A DNA stretch of 64,000 bases, from assembly GCF_000621205.1 (NCBI RefSeq), contig NZ_KK211226.1, positions 118,947-182,946 on the forward strand, read 5' to 3'. The stretch is from Halotalea alkalilenta DSM 17697 (GTDB lineage: Bacteria > Pseudomonadota > Gammaproteobacteria > Pseudomonadales > Halomonadaceae). The notes under the pieces were generated by a model. It made no database searches. It was not told the DNA's origin and saw only the letters and a list, made by a program, of their open reading frames with translations. The translations under genes were made by a program, and so were the position numbers. This document shows, in pieces, positions 43,935-52,918 of this stretch (positions are counted from its first letter, which is position 1; every line of letters starts with the position of its first letter).

Positions 43935-45992
43935 ATGTCCCGTGGCCGCAAGATATCGCTTTGGATCGTAGCCGTCGTACTGGCGCTGATCGCCATCGTG
44001 CTGATCCTGATCGCAACCTTCGACTGGAACCGGCTCAAGCCGACGATCAACGCGCGGGTCAGCGAAACGATCCAGCGCCCGTTCGAGATCCGCGGCGATC
44101 TCGGTGTCGATTGGGGCCGGGACCGGGAGGCGGGAGGCTGGCGCGCCTGGGTACCGATGCCCTACATCCACGCAGAGGACGTCCACCTCGGCAATCCCGA
44201 GGGCTTCGACGGCGAGATGGCGAGCCTCGAGCGAGTCGAAGCGAGCCTCGCGCCACTTTCGCTGCTGCACCGTGAAATCCGCGTGCCGAAGGTATCGCTC
44301 ACCCGGCCGAGCGCTGATCTGGTGCGCCATGCCGACGGCGCGGCGAACTGGGTGTTCGATCTCGGCGAGCAGCAGGACGAGCAGCAGGAAGAGGGCAGCG
44401 GCTGGAGCTTTCGCCTCGACGAGGTCGCGTTCGACCAGGGCACCGCGCGCTTTCGCGATGCGATTCTCGATTCCGACTTCAACATCGCGATCGACCCTCT
44501 CGGCCAACCCGTGCCCTACGAAGAGATCGCCGGCGCCCAGGCGAATGGTGAAGGGGAAGAAGCGCCCCAGGCGCAGCCGGGGGCGTTCATCTTCGGCTGG
44601 AAGGCCGAAGGCCGCTACAAAGGCGAGCCACTCGAAGGCGAGGGCAGGATCGGCGGGATGCTGTCGATGGACGACCCCGATCGGCCCTTCCCGCTCCAGG
44701 CCGACGTGCGCTCGGGCACCACGCGAGTACGACTCAACGGCATCCTGTTCCAACCGATGACCTTCGGCGGGCTCGATCTCGACCTGCGCTTCGAGGGCCA
44801 GAGCCTTGGCAATCTCGATACCTTGACCGGCCTGGTGCTGCCCAACACGCCCCCCTACGCCACCGACGGGCATCTCTACGTGCGCTTCAACCAGCCAGGC
44901 GGCGCGGTGTTCGAGTACCGCGATTTCAATGGCAAGATCGGCGACAGCGACATCCACGGCAGCGTCACCTATACCCTCTCGACACCCCGCCCCAAACTGG
45001 TCGGCGAGCTGACCTCGAACCAGCTGCGCTTCGCCGATCTGGCACCGCTGATCGGCGCGGACTCCAACCAAGACAAGGAGGCCCGGGGCGGGACCACGCG
45101 CCAGCCGGAGGGCAAGGTACTGCCGGTAGAGAACTTCGACACCGCCGCCTGGGCGACCATGGATGCGGACGTGCGCTTCTCCGCCAGCCGGATCGAACAC
45201 GGCGAGAGCCTGCCGTTGACCGACCTCTCGACCCACCTGCGTCTCGAAGGCGGCGAGCTGCTGATGGACCCGCTGCGCTTCGGCGTCGCTGGCGGCCAGC
45301 TCAATACCACGCTGAGGCTCGAGGGCCAGCGCGAGCCGATGCGCGGACGGATCGACGCCCACGCACGCGGTATGCAGCTGCAGCAGCTGATGCCCAACGC
45401 GGGCACCCTGCAGGAAAGCCTGGGCCGGCTCGACGGCGATGCGACCCTGAACGGCAGCGGCAACTCGGTCGCTTCGCTGCTCGCGACCAGCAACGGCGAG
45501 CTCAGCATGCTGCTCAGCGATGGCCAGATCAGCCGCAACCTGATGGAGCTCGCCGGGCTCAACGTCGGCAACTGGATGGTCGGCCAGCTGTTCGGCGATG
45601 AGCAGGAGCACATCAACTGCGCCGCCGCCAACATCGGCATCGCCCAGGGTGTGGCCGAGCCGAGGGTATTGGTGTTCGACACCGATAATGCGGTGATCAA
45701 CGTCACCGGCCAGGTCAATTTCGCCACCGAAGGGCTGAACCTCGACATCCACCCCGAGAGCAAGGGCTTCAGAATCTTCACCCTGCGCTCGCCGCTCTAC
45801 GTCCACGGCACCTTCGCCAATCCCTCTCCCGGGGTCGCCGCCACGCCGCTGATCCTTCGCGGCGCGGCGGCCCTGGTGCTCGGCACCGTAGCCGCACCGG
45901 TCGCGGCACTCGGCGCGCTGATCTCACCGAGCGCCGGCGAGGAGAACCAGTGCGCGCCGGTGATCGAGAGCATCCGTGCCCAGGGGCAGTGA
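43935..45992 (+). CDS. AsmA family protein
   Basis: 685-residue envelope protein. One N-terminal transmembrane helix (about 7-28, SLWIVAVVLALIAIVLILIA) anchors a long periplasmic beta-rich region. DWNRLKPTINARVSETIQRPFEIRGDLGVDWG is the typical AsmA/YhjG start, and the C-terminal AsmA_2-type section includes GRLDGDATLNGSGNSVASLLATSNGELSMLLSDGQISRNLMELAGLNVGN, followed by NVTGQVNFATEGLNL. AsmA-like proteins take part in lipid transport or outer-membrane homeostasis. An acidic Gln/Glu-rich stretch (EQQDEQQEEGSG) is in the middle. It stands alone. Confidence 0.9.
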   Translation: MSRGRKISLWIVAVVLALIAIVLILIATFDWNRLKPTINARVSETIQRPFEIRGDLGVDWGRDREAGGWRAWVPMPYIHAEDVHLGNPEGFDGEMASLERVEASLAPLSLLHREIRVPKVSLTRPSADLVRHADGAANWVFDLGEQQDEQQEEGSGWSFRLDEVAFDQGTARFRDAILDSDFNIAIDPLGQPVPYEEIAGAQANGEGEEAPQAQPGAFIFGWKAEGRYKGEPLEGEGRIGGMLSMDDPDRPFPLQADVRSGTTRVRLNGILFQPMTFGGLDLDLRFEGQSLGNLDTLTGLVLPNTPPYATDGHLYVRFNQPGGAVFEYRDFNGKIGDSDIHGSVTYTLSTPRPKLVGELTSNQLRFADLAPLIGADSNQDKEARGGTTRQPEGKVLPVENFDTAAWATMDADVRFSASRIEHGESLPLTDLSTHLRLEGGELLMDPLRFGVAGGQLNTTLRLEGQREPMRGRIDAHARGMQLQQLMPNAGTLQESLGRLDGDATLNGSGNSVASLLATSNGELSMLLSDGQISRNLMELAGLNVGNWMVGQLFGDEQEHINCAAANIGIAQGVAEPRVLVFDTDNAVINVTGQVNFATEGLNLDIHPESKGFRIFTLRSPLYVHGTFANPSPGVAATPLILRGAAALVLGTVAAPVAALGALISPSAGEENQCAPVIESIRAQGQ

Positions 45993-46014
45993 CGCCCCTT
46001 GGCGTTGCGCAAGC

Positions 46015-48417
46015 TCAGAAGGTGTAGCCGAGGGTCGCCACCACGCTGCGCTCGGCGCCGAAATAGCAGTAGTCGAGGCTATAGCAGGAAGAGACGTAGT
46101 CGCGGTCGAACAGGTTGTTGAAGTTGAGCCGCAGATTCAGCCCAGGCGCGCCCAGGCGTTGGAAATCGTAGCCGACCAAGGCGTCGACCAGGGTATAGCT
46201 GCCAAGCTCCAGGGTGTTCTCGGCGTCGGCCCAGATCCCGCCGATGTAGCGCACCCCGGCGCCCAGCTGGAGCCCAGCGAAGCGGCCCTGGTCGATACGA
46301 TAGTCGCTCCAGATCGAAGCCTGGTGACGCGGCGCCTGGTAGGGCGCGTTGCCCTCGGTGCCATCGAGCGTACGGCGGTACTCGACATCGGTGAAAGCGT
46401 AGGCGGCGAGCAGCCGCCAGCGCTCGCTCAGCGCGGTATTGGCCTCGAGCTCGACCCCCTGGGAGCGGATCTCGCCCACCGCCCGATAGAAGTTCTCCTC
46501 CGGCCGCTTGGCGGCAACGTTGTCCTGCTCGATGTGGAACAGCGCGATGCTGTAGAGATCGTCGCTGCCCGGGCGCTGGTACTTGAGCCCGGTCTCCCAC
46601 TGCCGCCCCTCGGTCGGCTCGAGCAACTGGCCGTCGACGTCGTAGGCGCTGCTCGGACTGAACGATTCCGAGTAGCTCAGGTAGGGTGAAAGCCCATTGT
46701 CGAAGGCATAGAGCACCCCGGCGCGACCGCTGAAGTGGCTGGGGTCGTCGGACACGGCGGTGCCGGCGTCCCGATCGGCGACCTCGGTCTCCACCCAGTC
46801 CTGGCGTCCACCGAGCGAAAAGCGCCAGCCACCGAGTTCGATCTGGTCCTGTAGGTAGATCCCGGTCTGACGCAGGTCGCGCCGATAGCGGGTGTTCGAG
46901 GTGATCTCCACATCGGCGGGCTGCGAGTAGTCCGGCGCGAACGGATCGATCGCGCTCGCCGTGCCGCCCTGCCAGCCGACATCGTTGCGCCGCCATTGAT
47001 AATCGAACCCCATCAGCAGGGTGTGCTCGAGAGGCCCGGTTGCGAAGTCGGCCTGGACGATGTTGTCGATCGCGTAGGCGTCGAGCGACTCCTGGCCACC
47101 GCTGTAGTAGCGGTTGAGCAGGTCGGAGTCGCCGTTCACCCAGCCATAGCCGTAGACCTGGCGCAGGTCGACCTTGCTGTGCAGGTAGCGGAAGTTCTGC
47201 CGCACCGACCAGATATCGTTGAAGCGATGGCCGAACTGATAGGCGAGCATGGTCTGGTCGCGCTCGAAGCGGTCGGAGTCGGGATCGCCGTCGAAGAAGT
47301 GGCGCGAGATCCGCTTGCCGTTGTGGGCATTCACCGCACCGTCGGCGGGTGAACCGCTGTGGTAGCTGTTGCCCGGCTCATGCTGCAGGTAGGCCTGGAG
47401 GTTGAGAAAGGTGTTCTCGTCCGGGGTCCAGGAGAGCGACGGCGCGAGGGTGAAACGCTTGTGTGGGTCGACCGCGTCGAACTGGGTGTCGGTCTGCTCG
47501 GCAAGCCCCACCAGCCGATAGGCCAGGGTGCCGGCGCGATCGAGCGGAGCGCTGAAATCGAACGCGGTGCCCTGGCGTCCCTGGGTCCCGAAGCGGAACT
47601 CGACGTGGCGGTAGGGCTCGAGCAGCGGCTTCTTGCTGGTCAGGGCGACCAGCCCGCCAGGCGAACTGTTGCCGTAGAGCACGGAGGAGGGCCCCTTGAT
47701 CACGTCGATACGCTCGAGGAAGAAGGGATCGATCTGGATCGAATTGTAGCCGCCGGCGTCGCCCATCGATTTCAGCCCATCGAGGAAGACGTTGTCGATG
47801 CTGCCATCGCTGAAGCCGCGCATCACCGCGTAATCGTAACGATCGGTAGCACCGATCTGCTCGCTGAATACCCCAGGGGTATAGCGCAGCGCCTGCGAGA
47901 CGCTGTTCGAGCCTTGGGCATCGAGCTGCGCACGGCCGATCACCGAGATCGACTGCGGCGTCTCGACCAGGGCGGTGGGGGTCTTGGTCGCTGCGCGGCT
48001 GGCATCCGAGGTGTAGCCGCTGACCCGCTCCCACTCGTCGGAGCTCTGCCCGGTGACGGTCAGGGTATCGAAGCGCTCACCCGGCGCCTGCGCCGCCTCC
48101 ACCAGCCGATAGCCGCGCTCGGGGTCGCCCTCGGCGACGAGCCCGGTGCCTTCCAGCAGCTGAGCCAGCGTCTCACCAGGGTCTGCCCCGACGCTTGCGC
48201 CCGGGCTTCGCTTTGCGCTGGTGAGCCGTGCGTCGGCGACCACCATCACTCCTGTGACACTGCCGAATCGGATCAGGCTGGCATCGAGCGCGCCGGGGGG
48301 AATCGTCACGCTCTCGGCATGGACGGGCGATGCCAGGCCCAGCGCGCTCGCAAGCCCAAGGGCCAGCACCGCACGCCCGGCAAAGGCAACAGAGCAACCA
48401 AAAGGAAATACAGCCAT
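46015..48417 (-). CDS. TonB-dependent siderophore receptor with STN signalling domain (FecA/FpvA-like)
   Basis: 800-residue outer-membrane receptor. Signal peptide (about 1-34, ...GLASPVHA), then an STN domain (about 40-95: ALDASLIRFGSVTGVMVVADARLT, LAQLLEGTGLVAE) that signals to FecR, a TonB-box-like DTLTVTGQ, the plug with ALVETPQSISVIGRAQLDAQG and GPSSVLYGNSSPGGLVALTSKKP, and a 22-strand barrel ending ERSVVATLGYTF with the terminal Phe. NNLFDRDYVSSCY is the typical last-strand motif. The ATG at 48417 is preferred to a GTG at 48447. Ferric-siderophore ligand is unknown. Third gene behind the FecI and FecR genes. Confidence 0.95.
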   Translation of the reverse strand: MAVFPFGCSVAFAGRAVLALGLASALGLASPVHAESVTIPPGALDASLIRFGSVTGVMVVADARLTSAKRSPGASVGADPGETLAQLLEGTGLVAEGDPERGYRLVEAAQAPGERFDTLTVTGQSSDEWERVSGYTSDASRAATKTPTALVETPQSISVIGRAQLDAQGSNSVSQALRYTPGVFSEQIGATDRYDYAVMRGFSDGSIDNVFLDGLKSMGDAGGYNSIQIDPFFLERIDVIKGPSSVLYGNSSPGGLVALTSKKPLLEPYRHVEFRFGTQGRQGTAFDFSAPLDRAGTLAYRLVGLAEQTDTQFDAVDPHKRFTLAPSLSWTPDENTFLNLQAYLQHEPGNSYHSGSPADGAVNAHNGKRISRHFFDGDPDSDRFERDQTMLAYQFGHRFNDIWSVRQNFRYLHSKVDLRQVYGYGWVNGDSDLLNRYYSGGQESLDAYAIDNIVQADFATGPLEHTLLMGFDYQWRRNDVGWQGGTASAIDPFAPDYSQPADVEITSNTRYRRDLRQTGIYLQDQIELGGWRFSLGGRQDWVETEVADRDAGTAVSDDPSHFSGRAGVLYAFDNGLSPYLSYSESFSPSSAYDVDGQLLEPTEGRQWETGLKYQRPGSDDLYSIALFHIEQDNVAAKRPEENFYRAVGEIRSQGVELEANTALSERWRLLAAYAFTDVEYRRTLDGTEGNAPYQAPRHQASIWSDYRIDQGRFAGLQLGAGVRYIGGIWADAENTLELGSYTLVDALVGYDFQRLGAPGLNLRLNFNNLFDRDYVSSCYSLDYCYFGAERSVVATLGYTF

Positions 48418-48529
48418 TTCAAGCGAGACCTCTCGTCGATGAGGCACCCAGGAGAAGGTGCGTCGGGCGGGCGTTCATCGACTAGGCCGCTCGAGCGGCG
48501 AAAATCTGCCCCGCCGCAGGAGAATTCTT

Positions 48530-49519
48530 TCAGCCTGCGTTGGATGGAACGGCGACCAGCCGGGTCCAATAGCGGGTCAGCCGCTCTAGCCTCACCGGCA
48601 GCGCGCGGGCGATGGCCTCGAGTACCCGCTCAGGGTCCGAGACCGGGAAGCTTCCGGTCAGCCTGAGTTCGGCGGCGTCGGCATCGCAGCCGAGATGGCC
48701 TGGCTGATAGCGGGCAAGTTCGCGGAGAAAGTCATCCAGCCGGCGGTTCTGCGCTTCGATCCGCCCCTCCGTCCAGGCGATCGCCTGGGGGTCGAGCGCC
48801 TCCAGCGACAGCGCGCCGAAGGCGTCGAACCGAGCCCCTTGCCCCGCTTCTATCACTCGTCGCTCGCCCCCGAAGCGAGCGCTCACCTCCACTGCGCCCT
48901 CCTCGACGTCGAGCCGGGTCTTCGAATCATCGTCCCAGCGCGTGACCCAAAAGCGCGTCCCGAGCGGACGCAGAGCGCCGTCCTGGCTGATCACTTCGAA
49001 TGGACGAGCGCGGGGATCGGCCGCGGTCTCGACCATCACCGCACCGTCGAGCAGCCGTACCTGACGGCGGCGGTCATCGAAGCGCAGATCGATCGCGCTG
49101 CGCGGCCCAAGCATCAAACGGCTGCCGTCGGGGAGGGACAGGGCGCGCGGGGCGCGCCCTGTGCGCTGGTCGGCCCAGAGGCGCTGCCAGGAAGGAGGCG
49201 ACCAGCCGTCTCCGGCCACCCCGAGCATGGCCAGCGCCGCTCCGCCCTTGAGCAGCATGCGACGCTTTCTCGCCCGCTCCAGGCCGTCGAGAGCGGCATT
49301 CGTCGCACCCGCATCCAGCCGGTCGTTGCCGAGCTCACCATCGATCGCGGCCAGCCGCTGCCAGACCCGCTCGTGCAGAGGGTCGCTCCGCCGCCAGCGC
49401 AGGCACTCCTCGAATGCCTGCGCATCGGCGCTGCCGGATGAAAGCCTGACCATCCAGCCAAGTGCCTGCTCGAGCGCGGCCTCCTCTCTTTCACCGCCGG
49501 TATTCATCGCAGACATCAC
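48530..49519 (-). CDS. FecR-family anti-sigma / signal transducer
   Basis: 329-residue cytoplasmic-membrane regulator. The N-terminal DUF4880-type region (ALGWMVRLSSGSADAQAFEECLRWRRSDPLHERVWQRL in pattern) binds the sigma factor. One hydrophobic segment (about 90-110, MLLKGGAALAMLGVAG) crosses the membrane, and the periplasmic FecR domain has LSLPDGSRLMLGPRSAIDLRFDDRRRQVRLLDGAVMVE and PLGTRFWVTRWDDD, with a C-terminal STN-interacting part. It relays receptor occupancy to the sigma factor. Starts three bases after the sigma gene. Confidence 0.93.
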   Translation of the reverse strand: MMSAMNTGGEREEAALEQALGWMVRLSSGSADAQAFEECLRWRRSDPLHERVWQRLAAIDGELGNDRLDAGATNAALDGLERARKRRMLLKGGAALAMLGVAGDGWSPPSWQRLWADQRTGRAPRALSLPDGSRLMLGPRSAIDLRFDDRRRQVRLLDGAVMVETAADPRARPFEVISQDGALRPLGTRFWVTRWDDDSKTRLDVEEGAVEVSARFGGERRVIEAGQGARFDAFGALSLEALDPQAIAWTEGRIEAQNRRLDDFLRELARYQPGHLGCDADAAELRLTGSFPVSDPERVLEAIARALPVRLERLTRYWTRLVAVPSNAG

Positions 49520-49522
49520 AGA

Positions 49523-50032
49523 TCAGCTATAGAGCAGCTGGTAGCAATGGCGGTAGGCACGCAGCATCGATTTCTGCACCGCATTGACGCTTACGCCCTG
49601 AAGTTCAGCGATCTGGGCATAGCCGAGCCCATCGAGACGGGAGAGCAGAAAAGCCTCTCGCACCCGCTGAGGCAGCCCATCGAGCAGCCGCGCGACCCGC
49701 TCGAGCGCCTCGAACACCAGCGCCCGCTCCTCCTCGGAGGGCGTACAGGCATCGGCACGCGCCGCCAGCGCTTCGAGATAGGCACGTTCGATCTGTTCGC
49801 GCCGCCAGAGCCCAATCACCAGGCCATTGGCGATGGTGCTGAGATAGGCCCGGGGCCGCTCGATAACGACCGGCTGTCCGCGCCCCAGCAGCCTCAAGAA
49901 GGTGTCCTGCGCGATGTCCGCGGCCTGCTGATGGCAGCGCAGCCGGGTTCGCAGCCAGCCGACCAGCCATTCGCGGTGCTCACGGTAGAGGCACTGAAGC
50001 TCGTGATGGACGGGCTTCTCGGAGGTCGGCAT
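49523..50032 (-). CDS. ECF sigma factor, FecI-like
   Basis: 169-residue extracytoplasmic-function sigma-70 factor. Region 2 is seen as REHREWLVGWLRTRLRCHQQAADIAQDTFLRLL and PRAYLSTIANGLVIGLWRR; region 4 as LDGLPQRVREAFLLSRLDGLGYAQIAELQGVSVNAVQKSMLRAYRHC. It should direct transcription of the adjacent receptor gene when FecR signals ligand. A Fur-like box is just upstream of its start, so iron limitation should also be required. Confidence 0.93.
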   Translation of the reverse strand: MPTSEKPVHHELQCLYREHREWLVGWLRTRLRCHQQAADIAQDTFLRLLGRGQPVVIERPRAYLSTIANGLVIGLWRREQIERAYLEALAARADACTPSEEERALVFEALERVARLLDGLPQRVREAFLLSRLDGLGYAQIAELQGVSVNAVQKSMLRAYRHCYQLLYS

Positions 50033-50054
50033 GAGTTGAGCAATCGCCTTAGAT

Positions 50055-50074
50055 GAAAGTGATTATCATATTTC
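50055..50074 (-). promoter_or_regulatory. Fur-box-like site before the sigma factor gene
   Basis: Read on the minus strand, GAAATATGATAATCACTTTC contains TATGATAATCACT, close to the core of the Fur consensus (AATGATAATCATT, 11 of 13). It lies 23-42 bases upstream of the FecI-like start, as expected for iron repression. Confidence 0.6.
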
Positions 50075-50314
50075 TCCCCTCGATCAGCGGCAACTAAGCC
50101 TGAGGCAGGATTATTGCCGCTCTAGACCAAGATCGTGCTTGACGTTGCATCGACAATAGGCGCAGGATGCCTGCGTGGGTTGGCAAGTCGTATTCGTCAC
50201 AAGGCGTCGAGGTTCCTCGATGTTCGGGTGGATATCCCTTGTTTACCTTCTTCATTCGGGTAACACCCGGCAACACGAAGTTATTGACGCTGTCGCGTCA
50301 TCGAGGAATTAGCA

Positions 50315-50518
50315 ATGGCAACTGGCACAGTTAAGTGGTTCAACGACACCAAAGGTTTCGGCTTCATCTGCCCGGACGACGGTGGCGATGACCTTTTCGC
50401 ACACTTCTCCGAAATCAAGGCAGAGGGCTTCAAGTCCCTGCAGGACGGCCAGAAGGTCTCCTTCGAGGTCACCCAGGGCCGTAAAGGCCTGCAGGCGTCC
50501 AACATTCAGGCTGCCTGA
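50315..50518 (+). CDS. Cold-shock protein, CspA family
   Basis: 67-residue single cold-shock domain binding single-stranded RNA/DNA. RNP1 (KGFGFICPD) and RNP2 (DLFAHFSEI) are intact, and GTVKWFND opens the OB-fold. The leader is long (over 200 bases to the next gene) as in cold-regulated csp genes, and a small stem TGACGC/GCGTCA (50285-50300) sits just before the GAGG ribosome-binding site. A strong terminator follows. Single gene. Confidence 0.96.
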   Translation: MATGTVKWFNDTKGFGFICPDDGGDDLFAHFSEIKAEGFKSLQDGQKVSFEVTQGRKGLQASNIQAA

Positions 50519-50542
50519 GCTCCAAAAGCTCTAGCGTCTCTC

Positions 50543-50570
50543 GACGAAGCCCGCGAAAGCGGGCTTCGTC
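50543..50570 (+). terminator. Rho-independent terminator after the csp gene
   Basis: GACGAAGCCCGC-GAAA-GCGGGCTTCGTC is a perfect 12-bp stem with a GNRA-type tetraloop, followed by GTTTTCGTGTCTTTC. It begins 25 bases after the stop codon. Confidence 0.9.
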
Positions 50571-50617
50571 GTTTTCGTGTCTTTCGCTTTTTCCAGCGTT
50601 TCCAGCTTCCGCCCATC

Positions 50618-52918
50618 CTACGCTCGCTCGATCTCCCACCACGATGGCAGCATCCCGCGCACCTCAGCGGTATCGAAACGATCATCGATCAGCCATAGCG
50701 CACCGCGATCGCCCTCATCCCGGATCACTCGCCCCGCTGCCTGGATCACCTTGGTCAGACCAGGATAGAGGTAGGCATAGCGATATCCCTGCGACGCTCC
50801 AAAAAGCGCGCCCAGCCGCTGGCGCAGCGCCTGGTTGACGGCATTGAACTGAGGCAGGCCCAGGGTGGCGATGAAAGCGCCGACCAACCGGTCGCCTGGT
50901 AGATCGACCCCCTCGCCGAAGGCGCCGCCGAGTACCGCGAAACCGATACCCTGCCCTCCGGGCGCGAAGCGCTCCAGAAAGGCGCGACGCTGCTCCTCTC
51001 CCATCCGCCGCGACTGCCGCCACTGCACGAGCCCGGGCGCCTTCTCGGCGAGCCGCTCGGCGACACGTTCGAGGTAATCGAAACTGCTGAAGAAGGCGAG
51101 GTAGTTGCCGGGGCGCGCAGCGTAGCCTGCCTGGATCAGCTCGACGATCGGCTCGATCGACGCCTCGCGATCGCGATAGCGGGTGGATATCCGCGAGACC
51201 GTGCGAACCTTCAACTGGACGGCTGCGAACGGCGAGGCGACATCGAACCAAGCGGTCTGCGCCGGCAGCCCGAGCAGGTCGATGAAGTAATCGGTCGGCG
51301 CGAGCGTCGCCGAGAACAGCACGCAGGCGCGGGCCGCCTCGAAACGCGGCGCAAGCCAGGGGCCTGGCACCAGGTTGCTCAGCTTCAGCCGGAGCGTCTC
51401 CCGCGGCTTGCCGGGCAGCCGCTCGAACTCGCATTGGAAGTGCCTTGCGTCGAACAGCTCGAGCACACGGGCGAAGCCGAGCGCCTGCAGATAAAAGCGC
51501 ATGAGTTCGGGGTCGACCGGCTCGTCGAGCTGGGTGGCCAAGTGCTCCCCGAGTCTCGCGGTGAGCCCGGTAAGCTCCCCGACCAGTGACGATGGGACCT
51601 CCTCGAGCACTCCTTCGAGCGGCGCCTCGCCCGCCGATGGGGCGAGCGCCTGGCGCTGGGTGCGAAACGCACGCGCCAACCGCTCGAAGCCCCTACGCAG
51701 CCCCTTGGGGGCACTGCGGGCAAGCTCGCGTACCGAGCGCTCATCGAGCTCGGCGCTGAACATCAGCCGCCCGCGCTCGACCAGGTTATGCGCCTCGTCG
51801 ACCAGTACCCCCACCCGCCAGCGCTGCTCCTGGGCCAATGCGTGCAGCATACCGCCCAGGCCGAAGTAGTGGTTGTAGTCACCGACCACCACGTCGCTCC
51901 AACGCGCCATCTCCTGGCCGAGATAATAGGGGCAGATGCCCTCGGCCAAAGCCAGCCGGCGCAGCGTCTCGGCATCCAGCAGCGAGCGCTCGCCATCTAC
52001 CTGCTCCAACGCCTTCGCGCGTGCGGCGGGAAGACGATCGTAGAAGCCCGCGGCCAGCGGGCAGCTTTCCCCATGGCAGGCCTTGTCCGGATGCTCGCAG
52101 CTCTTCTCCCGCGCGATCAGTTCGAGCGCGCGCAGCGGTGTGTCGAGGCCGGGGGATAGCCGTGCCAGCGCATCCAGCGCGAGCTGCCGCCCGGGCGTCT
52201 TGGCGGTGAGGAAGAAGACCTTGTCGAGCTTGCCGGCGGGCAGCGCCTTGAGCAGCGGGAACAACGTGCCCAAGGTCTTGCCGATGCCGGTCGGCGCCTG
52301 GAGCAGCAGCGGCCGTTCGAGGCGCGCGGCCTTGTACACCGTCTCTGCCAGCGCGCGCTGGCCGGGTCGAAAATCGGCCATCGGAAACTTCATCGAAGCA
52401 AGCGCTTGCTCACGCTGGAGGGCATGCTTTGCCTCCTGCTGCGCCCAGGATAGGAACGCCTCGCAGGTCGCGGTGAAGAACCGCTCCAGCGCATTTCGAT
52501 CGTGCCGCGCACGAATCACCGTCTCGCGCTCCCGGTCGATGTCGAAGTAAACCAGCGCCAGCTCGATCTCCTCGAGCGCGAAACGCTGGCAGGCGAGCCA
52601 GCCGTAGATCTTGGCCTGGGCCCAGTGCAGCTGGCGATGATTGTCGGGCTGGCGCTCCAGCTCGCCACGGTGGGTCTTGATCTCCTCGAGCCTCGGCACC
52701 GTCGCGTCGAAACCATCGGCGCGCCCGCGCACTTTGAGCTCACGGTACTCGCCCTCGAGGTTCAGCTCGCGCTGGTAGCCCGCGCCGCGCCGCGCGGCCA
52801 CCTTGGCATGCCCCTCGATCCCTTCGAGCGCGCTCGGCGAAGGCGTGAAGCGCAAATCGAGATCGCCGCGCTTGGCAACGAACTCGCAAAGCGCCCGCAC
52901 CGCGACGGTATAGCTCAT
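50618..52918 (-). CDS. Cas4/RecB-like nuclease fused to an Fe-S XPD/DinG-type DNA helicase
   Basis: 766-residue protein. Residues 1-170 look like a PD-(D/E)xK nuclease: D68 in RGRADGF, E79-x-K81 in LEEIKTH and Q101-x3-Y105 in HWAQAKIYGW. The helicase follows: Walker A APTGIGKT (208-215), four Cys at 274, 281, 286 and 329 placed to hold a 4Fe-4S cluster, DEAH at 374-377, then ARACVLFSATLAP and, near the C-terminus, KVIQAAGRVIRDEGDRGALWLID (motif VI). This resembles the nuclease-helicase arrangement of Dna2 and Cas4-helicase proteins. The ATG at 52918 overlaps the FAN1-like stop (ATGA), implying a functional pair; the longer frame to 53200 is rejected. Confidence 0.9.
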   Translation of the reverse strand: MSYTVAVRALCEFVAKRGDLDLRFTPSPSALEGIEGHAKVAARRGAGYQRELNLEGEYRELKVRGRADGFDATVPRLEEIKTHRGELERQPDNHRQLHWAQAKIYGWLACQRFALEEIELALVYFDIDRERETVIRARHDRNALERFFTATCEAFLSWAQQEAKHALQREQALASMKFPMADFRPGQRALAETVYKAARLERPLLLQAPTGIGKTLGTLFPLLKALPAGKLDKVFFLTAKTPGRQLALDALARLSPGLDTPLRALELIAREKSCEHPDKACHGESCPLAAGFYDRLPAARAKALEQVDGERSLLDAETLRRLALAEGICPYYLGQEMARWSDVVVGDYNHYFGLGGMLHALAQEQRWRVGVLVDEAHNLVERGRLMFSAELDERSVRELARSAPKGLRRGFERLARAFRTQRQALAPSAGEAPLEGVLEEVPSSLVGELTGLTARLGEHLATQLDEPVDPELMRFYLQALGFARVLELFDARHFQCEFERLPGKPRETLRLKLSNLVPGPWLAPRFEAARACVLFSATLAPTDYFIDLLGLPAQTAWFDVASPFAAVQLKVRTVSRISTRYRDREASIEPIVELIQAGYAARPGNYLAFFSSFDYLERVAERLAEKAPGLVQWRQSRRMGEEQRRAFLERFAPGGQGIGFAVLGGAFGEGVDLPGDRLVGAFIATLGLPQFNAVNQALRQRLGALFGASQGYRYAYLYPGLTKVIQAAGRVIRDEGDRGALWLIDDRFDTAEVRGMLPSWWEIERA

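Noticed and set aside
43929..45806. 625-codon minus-strand frame opposite the AsmA gene
   Set aside because: Shadow of AsmA; no start context and no known domain, while the plus strand has a clear membrane anchor and AsmA motifs.
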